Shown in pieces: positions 39,251 through 47,087 of a DNA stretch of 64,000 bases; positions within the stretch are counted from its first letter, which is position 1; the number at the start of each line of letters is the position of its first letter. The stretch lies in contig NC_014759.1 of assembly GCF_000183425.1 (NCBI RefSeq), positions 992,001-1,056,000 of the forward strand. The letters are read 5' to 3'. The DNA is from Marivirga tractuosa DSM 4126. Its GTDB lineage: Bacteria > Bacteroidota > Bacteroidia > Cytophagales > Cyclobacteriaceae. The notes beneath the pieces were generated by a model. That model saw nothing but the letters and a program-made list of their open reading frames with translations, did no database searches and was not told where the DNA came from. The position numbers and the translations under genes are program-made.

Positions 39251-42200
39251 TTGGAGTTACAAAATTACGATAAAGAAGAACTTATTAAAGAGGTAGAGAA
39301 ATTGAGGCTTGCGCTCTACCAGAACAAATATTTGCTCAAAAATTCTAGAAATTTTGAAAACAGTAAATTTCCAGAAGAAGGGATAGATTTGAGCATGGAA
39401 TATACGGCTAACGGGCAAATACTAAAAACTAACAAAAATTGGCGCAAAGCATTAGGGTATTCTAGCCAAGACCTGAAGCACATCTTTATTAGAGATATTA
39501 TTTTTCCTGAAGATTGGCATAAATTTCAAAATGTCACCGATCAGGTTGTCAAGAATAAATCGCAGGAATTGCTGGAAGTTCGTTTAAGTTCCAAAAACAA
39601 CGATAAGATTCATGTCACAGGCATTTTGTTAATCAGCATGAGCAATAAAAATATCGTTGCAAATTTTCAAGATATCACGCACCAAATTCATGCCCAAAAA
39701 GCCCAAAACCTCTTTTATGAAATAACCAATTTGACACTTAAAAGTACAGATCTAGACAGTCTATTTAGAGGGATACATGAAAAGTTAAAAGAAGCAATGG
39801 AAGCCAAAAACTTCTTCATTGCTCAATTCAAATTTGAAAAACAAGAGCTATTCTTCCCATATATCCATGATGAGTTTGTGGAAGATTCCCCAAAATCCAT
39901 AACAGTAGAATACAAAAAAGGATTGTGCGAATACATATATCACCAAAGAAAATCCATGTTACTAAAGGAGTCAGACATTATGGATTTGATATTGGAAGGT
40001 AAAATCAATCAATATGGCACAATTCCGAAGGTTTTCCTAGGTGTTCCATTTCAGACAGAAAAAGGAACTCCTGGTGTAATTGGAGTACAAAGCTATAGAG
40101 ATGAATATGCCTTTCATAACAGGGATTTAAAACTGTTAAATTTTATTTCTAATCAGGTGTTATTGTCAGTTGAAAGGAAGTTTATCGAAGAAAAAATCAG
40201 TACTCAGGCAGGCCGACTTCAGTCCATATTTAATAGTAGTAATCACATTATCTGGTCAATTAATAAAGATTATAAACTGACGTCCTTTAATCAAAATTTT
40301 GAATATGAATTTTTAAAATATTTCAATTTCAAACCACAAGTCAATACTGATTTAAGAGGTAAATTAATAACATCAATATTTACTTCAGGAAGTTATAATT
40401 TTTGGGGGGATAAATTTGAAAGTTGCCTAAATGGTGAGGCTATAAATTTTGAAGTAGAATTTGAAAACCCTCTTGATAAGTCGGTAGTTTGGAAAGAGAT
40501 ATTTTTGAATCCAATATATACAGAAAGTGGAGATATTACGGGTCTTTCAGGCATTGCCCACGATATAACAGAAAGAAAGATCAATGCCCTTAATATTCAA
40601 AAAAGTGAGTTGAAATTCCGGAATATATTTGAATCTTTTCAAGATATCTATTTCAATTGTCGTTTTGATGGCGAAATCATCCTTATTAGTCCTTCAGTAA
40701 AGGAGAACATTGGGTATGAACAGGATGAGGTTACCGGGAATAATATTACGAACTATTACCTCTACACCAAAAAAACAAAGGATCTGTTAAAAAAGCTGGT
40801 ATCGAGAAGAAAGGTGCAAAATTTTGAAGCTACTCTTATCACCAGAGATGGACGACTAGTGAATTGTATTTGCAATGTTCGTTTAGTTAGAGATAAAGAC
40901 AGCCGAGAAGTCACAATAGAGGGTGTTGCTCGCGATATCACAAAATTAAAACAAGCCAACCGAGAACTATTGCATGCAAAAAACATGGCTGAGAATTCCT
41001 TGAAAGTAAAAGAACAATTTTTAGCTAATATGAGTCATGAAATCCGAACTCCTATGAATGGAGTTATTGGCATGGTGGATTTGTTGTCTCAAACTCAGCT
41101 CAATCCGGAGCAAATGAATTTTGTGCACACAATTAAGCGTTCATCAGAAACTTTATTAACAATCCTAAATGACATTTTAGATTTAAGCAAAATTGAAGCT
41201 GGTAAAATGAAAATCCAGCCGCATATAACGGAAGTAAAATCCGTTTTCGATAAAGTATTAAACTTATTCAGTCAACAAGCCAATCAAAAATCAATTGATT
41301 TAAGCTATAAAATTGATAGTGAAATCCCTAAATATCTAAAAATTGATGAGACCCGAATTATTCAAATCATCTCCAACCTTACCTCAAATGCCTTAAAATT
41401 TACAGAGAAAGAGGGTAAAGTGCTCCTGCATATTTCGAAAGAAATTAAAGACAATCTCTATAGAATTGCCGTTGAAGATACGGGAATTGGAATATCTGAA
41501 AATGATCAGCAGCAATTATTCAAATTATTCACTCAAGTAGACAATTCCAGTACCAAAGCCTTTAGTGGCACAGGACTAGGACTTGCCATTTCAAAACAAT
41601 TGAGTAGCTTGATGGGAGGTCAAATTGGTGTCAGTTCTGAACCCGATGAGGGCAGTGTTTTCTGGTTTACTCTAGTTGGAGAACAAGCTTCCGAAGCAGA
41701 AATTGAAGCATTTAAGAGTCAAAAGCAAACAGTATCTAAAAGTCAAAAGCTCAACTTTAAAAGCGACAACGCACCTTTTATATTGATAGTGGATGACAAT
41801 ACGATAAATCGACAAGTAGCCAGTCAAATCTTAATGAAATCAGGATTCAAAACAGATTTAGCCTTTAGTGGGCCAGCAGCAATTGAAAAAGTTAAGAATC
41901 ATGATTATGATTTGATCTTTATGGATATACAAATGCCGGTAATGGATGGTGTTACTGCCACTCGGGAAATTAAAAAGCTCCCAAAGAAAATACCCCCTAT
42001 TGTGGCCATGACAGCATACTCAATGAAAGAAGATCGTCAACGGTTTTTAGATCTTGGAATGGACGACTACTTAGCAAAACCAATAGTCTCCAGCCTATTG
42101 CTAGAAGTCATCCAACAAAATTTACCTGTTTTCGAAACAAGCGACTTTTATCAACAAGAACCAGAATCAAAAGAAAGCAATGGATCGAAATTAGAATTAA

Positions 42201-42529
42201 TCGATCAATCAACACTTAATCAACTTAGCAAATACGCAGACAAGCCCACAATCAAATCATTCTTTGAAGAATTTGAAATTGAGGCGAAAAGTTTGATATT
42301 GGAGAGTATAAATGCTGAAAAGACTTCGGACATAGATAAAATATTAAGTAATTTGCATACTCTTAAAGGAAATGCTGGTACACTTGGAATTCGTTCGTTA
42401 GAAGAACAAGCGAAAAAAATAGAAGCCGATTTAAAGAAAGAAAAAACCGAAAAGCTTATAAATGACTTAAACCATTTATTAGATAATTTTAATAAATTTA
42501 CAGATAATTATCAGTCAATATTAAAGTAA
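39251..42529 (+). CDS. Hybrid sensor histidine kinase (PAS-GAF-PAS-PAS-HisKA-HATPase-REC-Hpt)
   Basis: A 1092-aa soluble phosphorelay kinase with no transmembrane segment. Order: short N-terminal coiled coil; PAS at about 45-150; GAF at about 165-310; two PAS domains at about 325-445 and 450-565 (ITERKINAL, ITKLKQANREL ends); HisKA with His596 in NMSHEIRTPMNG; HATPase_c with SNALKFT, VEDTGIGI and GTGLGLAI; a receiver domain with Asp892 in LIFMDIQMPVMDG; and a C-terminal Hpt domain with His1036 in LHTLKGNAG. All three phospho-acceptors are present. The start is TTG; it gives a regular N-terminal helix and no nearby ATG does better. It is followed one base later by a stand-alone receiver gene, its likely partner. 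The sensed signal is cytosolic and unknown. Confidence 0.92.
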   Translation: MELQNYDKEELIKEVEKLRLALYQNKYLLKNSRNFENSKFPEEGIDLSMEYTANGQILKTNKNWRKALGYSSQDLKHIFIRDIIFPEDWHKFQNVTDQVVKNKSQELLEVRLSSKNNDKIHVTGILLISMSNKNIVANFQDITHQIHAQKAQNLFYEITNLTLKSTDLDSLFRGIHEKLKEAMEAKNFFIAQFKFEKQELFFPYIHDEFVEDSPKSITVEYKKGLCEYIYHQRKSMLLKESDIMDLILEGKINQYGTIPKVFLGVPFQTEKGTPGVIGVQSYRDEYAFHNRDLKLLNFISNQVLLSVERKFIEEKISTQAGRLQSIFNSSNHIIWSINKDYKLTSFNQNFEYEFLKYFNFKPQVNTDLRGKLITSIFTSGSYNFWGDKFESCLNGEAINFEVEFENPLDKSVVWKEIFLNPIYTESGDITGLSGIAHDITERKINALNIQKSELKFRNIFESFQDIYFNCRFDGEIILISPSVKENIGYEQDEVTGNNITNYYLYTKKTKDLLKKLVSRRKVQNFEATLITRDGRLVNCICNVRLVRDKDSREVTIEGVARDITKLKQANRELLHAKNMAENSLKVKEQFLANMSHEIRTPMNGVIGMVDLLSQTQLNPEQMNFVHTIKRSSETLLTILNDILDLSKIEAGKMKIQPHITEVKSVFDKVLNLFSQQANQKSIDLSYKIDSEIPKYLKIDETRIIQIISNLTSNALKFTEKEGKVLLHISKEIKDNLYRIAVEDTGIGISENDQQQLFKLFTQVDNSSTKAFSGTGLGLAISKQLSSLMGGQIGVSSEPDEGSVFWFTLVGEQASEAEIEAFKSQKQTVSKSQKLNFKSDNAPFILIVDDNTINRQVASQILMKSGFKTDLAFSGPAAIEKVKNHDYDLIFMDIQMPVMDGVTATREIKKLPKKIPPIVAMTAYSMKEDRQRFLDLGMDDYLAKPIVSSLLLEVIQQNLPVFETSDFYQQEPESKESNGSKLELIDQSTLNQLSKYADKPTIKSFFEEFEIEAKSLILESINAEKTSDIDKILSNLHTLKGNAGTLGIRSLEEQAKKIEADLKKEKTEKLINDLNHLLDNFNKFTDNYQSILK

Positions 42530-42530
42530 G

Positions 42531-42908
42531 ATGGCAGAAACAAAAAAAGTACTTATAGCAGAGGATAGCTCGGTAATCCAAAACCTTACCAAGAAAATCT
42601 TAATGATGCAAAATTACAGCATCCATTCAGCTAAAAACGGAGAGCAAGTTTTGAAGGCTTTGGAATCCGAATCATTCGATATAATCTTAATGGACATCAA
42701 TATGCCGAAAATGGATGGTATGGAATGTACTAGAGCTATTAGGGCATTAGATGACAAAGAAAAGTCAGCTATTCCGATCATAGCAATCACTGGAAATGCT
42801 AAAAATTACAGTATAGAAGATTTTAAAGAAGCTGGTATCAATGAATATTTGCAAAAACCACTCAATTTCGATCAATTGGTGGAAACAGTAAAGAAATTAA
42901 CACAGTAA
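42531..42908 (+). CDS. Single-domain response regulator
   Basis: A 125-aa CheY-like receiver with no output domain. The acidic pair is in LIAEDSSVIQ, the phospho-acceptor Asp55 in IILMDINMPKMDG, the conserved Thr/Ser in IAITGNAK, and Lys in YLQKPLNF. It starts one base after the stop of the hybrid kinase gene, so the kinase's Hpt domain is its probable phosphodonor (inference from position). The lack of a DNA-binding domain means the output acts by protein contact, possibly on products of the following genes. Confidence 0.93.
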   Translation: MAETKKVLIAEDSSVIQNLTKKILMMQNYSIHSAKNGEQVLKALESESFDIILMDINMPKMDGMECTRAIRALDDKEKSAIPIIAITGNAKNYSIEDFKEAGINEYLQKPLNFDQLVETVKKLTQ

Positions 42909-42909
42909 T

Positions 42910-43185
42910 ATGCAGATAAAGTACACAAAATCATTCCTCAGCAAATTAGAAGATGTATTCGCTGAATCTGATTACGTCCTACGATACGAAAAAGGAAATT
43001 TTAAATCAGGTTATTGTGTATTAAAAGATCAAAGAATAGTCATCATCAATAAATTCTTTGACACTGAAGGAAAAATCAATTGCTTAGTGGACATCTTGAA
43101 AAATATTGAACTGGATAGCAAAACATTAAGTGATAAAAACAAAAATTTCTATTTAGAACTGCAACAAACAGAACTCGCACTTTGA
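42910..43185 (+). CDS. Conserved small protein of unknown function
   Basis: A 91-aa soluble protein with no signal peptide or named domain that I recognise. It looks alpha/beta: an amphipathic N-terminal helix (YTKSFLSKLEDVFAES), a strand pair (YVLRYEKGNFKSGYCVLKDQRIVIINKF) and a long C-terminal helix. It sits one base after the receiver gene, and its stop codon overlaps the TTG start of the next gene (TTGA), so it is co-translated with that hydrolase. I recall similar short genes next to this hydrolase in other Bacteroidota, but cannot verify it. Function unknown. Confidence 0.7.
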   Translation: MQIKYTKSFLSKLEDVFAESDYVLRYEKGNFKSGYCVLKDQRIVIINKFFDTEGKINCLVDILKNIELDSKTLSDKNKNFYLELQQTELAL

Positions 43186-43943
43186 AGGTAACATTTCTAG
43201 GAACAGGAACATCGCAAGGAGTTCCCGTAATTGCATGCGATTGTGAAGTATGTCGCTCTCTTGATTATCGGGATAAAAGAACAAGAACTAGCATCCATAT
43301 TGAAATTGAAGGGAAAAGCATCGTCTTTGATACGGGCCCAGATTTCAGAGAACAAATGCTAAGGGAAAGAGTCAGTAATCTAGATGCTGTTGTCTATACC
43401 CATGAACATAAGGACCATACAGCTGGACTAGATGATGTTCGATCTTACAACTTTAAGCAGGATATGGACATGCCTGTTTATGGTAGAAAACAAGTCTTGG
43501 AGCAAATCCAGAGAGAATTCGCCTACATATTTGCTGCCAATAAATATCCAGGAATTCCAAAAGTCAAACTTCACGAAATAGAAAACAAACCCTTTCAAGT
43601 TGAAGGTATTGACATCTTACCTATTAATGTAATGCATTATAAACTCCCTGTCTTTGGCTATCGAATAAAAGACTTTACTTACATCACCGATGTAAATCAT
43701 ATTCCTGAGGAGGAGAAAGAAAAAATAAGAGGCAGTAAGATATTAGTATTAAGTGCATTACAGAAAAAATCACATCTTTCCCATTTTAATCTGGAACAAG
43801 CAATAGCTATGGTGGAGGAATTAGAAATCCCACAAGCATACTTCATCCATATGGGGCATAGAATGGGTTTGCATAGAAATATTGAGGAAGAATTGCCTGA
43901 AGGCATGGAATTAGCATACGATGGACTTCAAATAGAACTTTGA
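43182..43943 (+). CDS. PhnP-like metallo-beta-lactamase-fold hydrolase
   Basis: A 253-aa MBL-fold phosphodiesterase-like enzyme. The N-terminal GTGTSQGVPVIACDCEVC carries the CxCxxC zinc knuckle of the PhnP group. The metal-binding HxHxDH motif is THEHKDH (His74, His76, Asp78, His79), with the further ligands in VMHYKLP, YITDV and FIHMGHRMG. PhnP members hydrolyse cyclic phosphodiesters such as phosphoribosyl 1,2-cyclic phosphate. The substrate here is unknown because no C-P lyase genes are present. The start is TTG at 43182, which gives the family-standard N terminus MKVTFLGTGTSQGVP, and it overlaps the previous stop codon. Confidence 0.87.
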   Translation: MKVTFLGTGTSQGVPVIACDCEVCRSLDYRDKRTRTSIHIEIEGKSIVFDTGPDFREQMLRERVSNLDAVVYTHEHKDHTAGLDDVRSYNFKQDMDMPVYGRKQVLEQIQREFAYIFAANKYPGIPKVKLHEIENKPFQVEGIDILPINVMHYKLPVFGYRIKDFTYITDVNHIPEEEKEKIRGSKILVLSALQKKSHLSHFNLEQAIAMVEELEIPQAYFIHMGHRMGLHRNIEEELPEGMELAYDGLQIEL

Positions 43944-43944
43944 G

Positions 43945-45507
43945 ATGCATAATAACTATTATGTATTCCGACAATTATCATCAGAACTAGAAGATAAAAT
44001 TAGTGGAAGCGATCTACTTGCTTGCTTTAGCCAAAGCCGAGACGAACTTATTTTAGGTTTTAGTCAAGGGCAAGAAGATTTTTATATTAAAGCTTCATTA
44101 AAACCTGAATTTTCTTGTCTCAGCTTTCCCAATCAATTTGCCAGAACAAAAAGTAACAGCATTGATTTATTTACTGATTTTATCGGCAAAAAAGTAAATA
44201 GAATTCAGCAATTTGAAAATGAACGTTGCTTTGCCATTCAATTTGAAGAAGATTGGTCATTACTTTTCAAAATGCATGGAAACCGATCCAATATTATTGG
44301 TTTTCAGGCTGGTAACGCAATGGAGTTATTCCGAAATAGCTTCCCACAAGATATGGAGCTAGAATTGAAGGGACTAGACAGGCCAATCGATCAAAGTAAA
44401 GAGGCTTTTTTTGCATTTGACGGCAACTATCAGAAGCTTTTTCCCACCTTTGGCAAATTGATCAAGCAATATTTCCAAAGTATAAATTTGCAAGAAAAGT
44501 CGCTGGAGGAACAATGGGAAATCGTTTCACTACTTGAATCAGAAATAAAAAATCCTGACGGTTATTATACCATCTTATGGAATGATGAAATTCATTTTTC
44601 TCTCGTAAAAATAGGTGAGGTAATTAAAGAAGAAAAGAGTTGTATTGAAGGTATTACGCAATTTTTCTATACCTATTCGAAAGAGAATTTCATACGAAAG
44701 GAAAAGAAACGACTTTCAAAACAATTGGAAAAGCAGCGTAACCAGGCTATAAACTATATTAAAAAATCAAACCAAAAGCTTGAAGATGTATTAAACAAAC
44801 CAGGCTATAATCAACTTGCTAACATTTTGATGGCGAATATGCATCAAATTCCACCTCATGCCAAAGAAGTAGAGCTATTCAATTTTTATACAAATAAGAA
44901 TATTAAAATCCCACTAAAATCTCATTTGAGTCCACAAAAAAATGCTGAAAACCTCTACAGAAAATCAAAGAATCAGAAAATTGAATTAGAACAATTACAA
45001 GCATCCATCAAACAAAAAGAGCAGGAGCTGCAAGAAGCAGAAAGTAAATTAGGAGAAATAGAAGCTGCAGAAGATATTAAAGCAATAAAAAAACTGATTA
45101 AACAAAACCCGGTAAAAGAAAGAGCTCAGGTAGAATTAAAAGTACCCTATAGAAAATTTGAATATGCTGGTTTCACAATTTTAGTAGGAAAGGGAGCACG
45201 AGAAAATGATGAACTCACGTTAAAATTCGCTAAGAAAAATGACTTATGGTTGCATGCAAAAGATGTTACGGGCTCGCATGTGGTGCTGAAGCAGCAAAGC
45301 AGCAAGCCCTTCCCTCAAGAAGTGGTAGAAAAAGCCGCACAGGCAGCAGCCTTTTATTCCAAAAGAAAATCAGATAGCTTAAGCCCAGTAATTGTTACTC
45401 CTAAGAAATACGTTCGTAAACCCAAGGGACTGCCACCAGGCATGGTGCATGTTGATAAGGAAGATACAATTTTAGTGAAACCAGAAGCTTGGTGGACAAG
45501 CCAATAG
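43945..45507 (+). CDS. NFACT-family protein (RqcH/Rqc2-like)
   Basis: A 520-aa protein of the NFACT family, whose members (bacterial RqcH, eukaryotic Rqc2/NEMF) bind obstructed large ribosomal subunits and recruit tRNA to tail stalled chains. The N-terminal NFACT-N domain is about 1-190 (FKMHGNRSNIIGF is the conserved GRxSNii element). The central part holds a long coiled coil (about 235-395). The C-terminal NFACT-R domain is about 400-515 (WLHAKDVTGSHVVLK, KAAQAAAFYSKRKSD, VRKPKGLPPGMV). At the position where RqcH has the tRNA-contacting Asp-Arg I see Glu-Arg (ENERCFAIQF), if my alignment is right. It starts one base after the hydrolase stop, at the end of a kinase operon. Confidence 0.87.
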   Translation: MHNNYYVFRQLSSELEDKISGSDLLACFSQSRDELILGFSQGQEDFYIKASLKPEFSCLSFPNQFARTKSNSIDLFTDFIGKKVNRIQQFENERCFAIQFEEDWSLLFKMHGNRSNIIGFQAGNAMELFRNSFPQDMELELKGLDRPIDQSKEAFFAFDGNYQKLFPTFGKLIKQYFQSINLQEKSLEEQWEIVSLLESEIKNPDGYYTILWNDEIHFSLVKIGEVIKEEKSCIEGITQFFYTYSKENFIRKEKKRLSKQLEKQRNQAINYIKKSNQKLEDVLNKPGYNQLANILMANMHQIPPHAKEVELFNFYTNKNIKIPLKSHLSPQKNAENLYRKSKNQKIELEQLQASIKQKEQELQEAESKLGEIEAAEDIKAIKKLIKQNPVKERAQVELKVPYRKFEYAGFTILVGKGARENDELTLKFAKKNDLWLHAKDVTGSHVVLKQQSSKPFPQEVVEKAAQAAAFYSKRKSDSLSPVIVTPKKYVRKPKGLPPGMVHVDKEDTILVKPEAWWTSQ

Positions 45508-45564
45508 TGCCTTACCCTTTTCAGGCATATCCTGTATTTAAACTCAAATATTGAACAGCAAAAA

Positions 45565-45590
45565 AGGCAATGCTATTGAAAACATTGCCT
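45565..45590 (-). terminator. Terminator of the downstream paralogue (45627-46127)
   Basis: The stem AGGCAATG / CATTGCCT (8 bp) on the minus strand is followed by a T6 run (A-run at 45560-45565). It closely matches the terminator at 46357-46382, so it is part of the duplicated unit. Confidence 0.8.
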
Positions 45591-45626
45591 TAAACGACCT
45601 ATTAAAACCTATCACTATAAAAACTA

Positions 45627-46127
45627 TCAATATAAATTTACTGCTAATGCTTGATCTTTTTCATCAAAACCAAAATCCTGATAAATATTTTTGACATGGT
45701 GGTTATAATCTAAAAGCACCTTAGAATCGGCCATATCAGTCATTATTATCAAACTTTCAGCGCTAGGTCTTTGAAGGTGCAAATTACTATCGATCAATTC
45801 AAATACTTCTCTTATTTTTTGTAACTCCCACTCAGCCCCCATATAAAAATAGTATCCAGTTTTACCATCCGCAACATAAACCAGTTGATTAAATACAGCA
45901 TCCGATATGGAATTCAATTCTTCAGTAGTTATTTTAGGAATGATAATATCATAATCATAATCTGCCAACTTTACAGTGATGGCATTATTGATTTTTTCAA
46001 CATTATCAGTTAGTAATGTACTTTGCGCATTTGCTTTCAAGGTTAAACCAAATAGGGTGATCAAAACGATGATTCCAATTAGGACATATTGTTTAACCGG
46101 CTTTAGAATATTTGGATACGTTTTCAT
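45627..46127 (-). CDS. Exported protein of unknown function, paralogue A
   Basis: From the ATG at 46127 this is a 166-aa protein; an upstream in-frame start at 46169 exists, but the chosen start matches its paralogue exactly. The signal peptide is KQYVLIGIIVLITLFGLTLKANAQ, with a clear ANA-Q cleavage site. The mature part has an N-terminal amphipathic segment, VYVADGKTGYYFYMGAEWELQKIREVFELIDSN in the middle, and a C-terminal YNHHVKNIYQDFGFDE. There are no Cys residues and no named domain that I recognise. It is a tandem duplicate of the gene at 46415-46921 (about two thirds identical by eye), with leader and terminator duplicated too. A periplasmic or secreted role is inferred from the signal peptide only. 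Confidence 0.75.
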   Translation of the reverse strand: MKTYPNILKPVKQYVLIGIIVLITLFGLTLKANAQSTLLTDNVEKINNAITVKLADYDYDIIIPKITTEELNSISDAVFNQLVYVADGKTGYYFYMGAEWELQKIREVFELIDSNLHLQRPSAESLIIMTDMADSKVLLDYNHHVKNIYQDFGFDEKDQALAVNLY

Positions 46128-46230
46128 AACAATTGAATTTTGATTTTCATTTATATTCAAATGTCTCAATTAAGCAGGCTCCAAACATTAGGGCAATGCG
46201 GAAATTTTAATTAAGGGATTTACGTAATGC
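46128..46230 (-). promoter_or_regulatory. Duplicated upstream region of paralogue A
   Basis: The region before paralogue A aligns with that before paralogue B (46922-47015). On the plus strand both read ATTAGGGCAATGCGGAAATT or the close variant GAGGGCAATACGGAAATT, followed by GGATTTACGTA / GTGATTTACGTA. Conservation between copies that have otherwise drifted suggests a promoter or operator here. Confidence 0.5.
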
Positions 46231-46356
46231 CTCTGGCTCAAGATATAGTCATTTCATGAGACAACTCCGATTTTAGACTTCTTCGCATCTAAGTTGTTTT
46301 GGACGGGACTCACAGTTATAATTGGAAATCGAATAGTAACTACTTCAAAATAAAAA

Positions 46357-46382
46357 AGGCAATGCTGCGTTTAGCATTGCCT
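46357..46382 (-). terminator. Terminator of the upstream paralogue (46415-46921)
   Basis: A 10-bp stem AGGCAATGCT / AGCATTGCCT with a 6-nt loop; on the minus strand a T6 run follows (46352-46357). It has the same core sequence as 45565-45590. Confidence 0.88.
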
Positions 46383-46414
46383 AAAACTATCACTGATAAC
46401 CGTTCCAACTTGAA

Positions 46415-46921
46415 CTAGTCTTTTAGAATATTGATTGCCATTGAATTATCGCTTTTATCAAAGGCAAAGTCTTTATAAATCTGCTTTACATGGTGATTGT
46501 AATCTAGCAGGGATTCAGAATCATCGCCATCTGCCATGATTATCAAACTTTCTGCATTAGGCGTTTGAATTGTCAAATTAACATCAATTAGCTCAAATAC
46601 TTCTCTCACATTCTGCACTTCCCATTTAGCTCCCATATAGAAATAATAGCCTGCTTTTTCACCAGATACATAAACCAGTTGATTGAAAGAAGCATCCTGA
46701 ATTGACGCTAATTCTTCTGTACTAACTTTTGGAATGAGTATATCAAAATCATAATTTGCCAATTGCACCACCATGGAATTATTGATTTTATCAACATCAT
46801 TTTCTAATAATGTGCTTTGAGCATTTGCTTTCAAGGTTAAACCAAATAAAGTGATCATAACAATGATCGCAATTAGAGCATATTGTTTAACCGGTTTCAG
46901 AATATTTGGATACGTTTTCAT
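46415..46921 (-). CDS. Exported protein of unknown function, paralogue B
   Basis: A 168-aa protein with signal peptide KQYALIAIIVMITLFGLTLKANAQ. It shares with paralogue A the blocks MKTYPNILKPVKQY, TLKANAQSTLL, STEELxSIxDAxFNQLVYV, GYYFYMGAxWE, REVFELID, PxAESLIIM and LLDYNHHVKxIY. Differences are concentrated on charged surface positions. I recognise no family. The alternation of short strands and one long central helix suggests a small alpha/beta domain. It is separated from paralogue A by about 290 bases that contain its own terminator and a leader copy, so the two are transcribed independently. Function unknown. Confidence 0.78.
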   Translation of the reverse strand: MKTYPNILKPVKQYALIAIIVMITLFGLTLKANAQSTLLENDVDKINNSMVVQLANYDFDILIPKVSTEELASIQDASFNQLVYVSGEKAGYYFYMGAKWEVQNVREVFELIDVNLTIQTPNAESLIIMADGDDSESLLDYNHHVKQIYKDFAFDKSDNSMAINILKD

Positions 46922-47015
46922 GACTTTTGATTTTTAATTATAATCAAATGTCACAAGAATATGCCCTTTAAACATGAGGGCAATACGGAAATTGAAATTA
47001 GGTGATTTACGTAGA
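46922..47015 (-). promoter_or_regulatory. Duplicated upstream region of paralogue B
   Basis: Counterpart of 46128-46230. The shared words GGGCAAT, CGGAAATT and GATTTACGTA lie 50-90 bases before the start codon. Confidence 0.5.
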
Positions 47016-47087
47016 TGTGTTCCATTCTCTCATTTTCTTATCTCAGAACAGCATGAATAAACTTTTCCAAAGTTTTAAAAATCAACT

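Noticed and set aside
46128..46169. 14-residue N-terminal extension of paralogue A
   Set aside because: Paralogue B lacks it, and the shared MKTYPNILKPVKQY start at 46127 is directly before the signal peptide.
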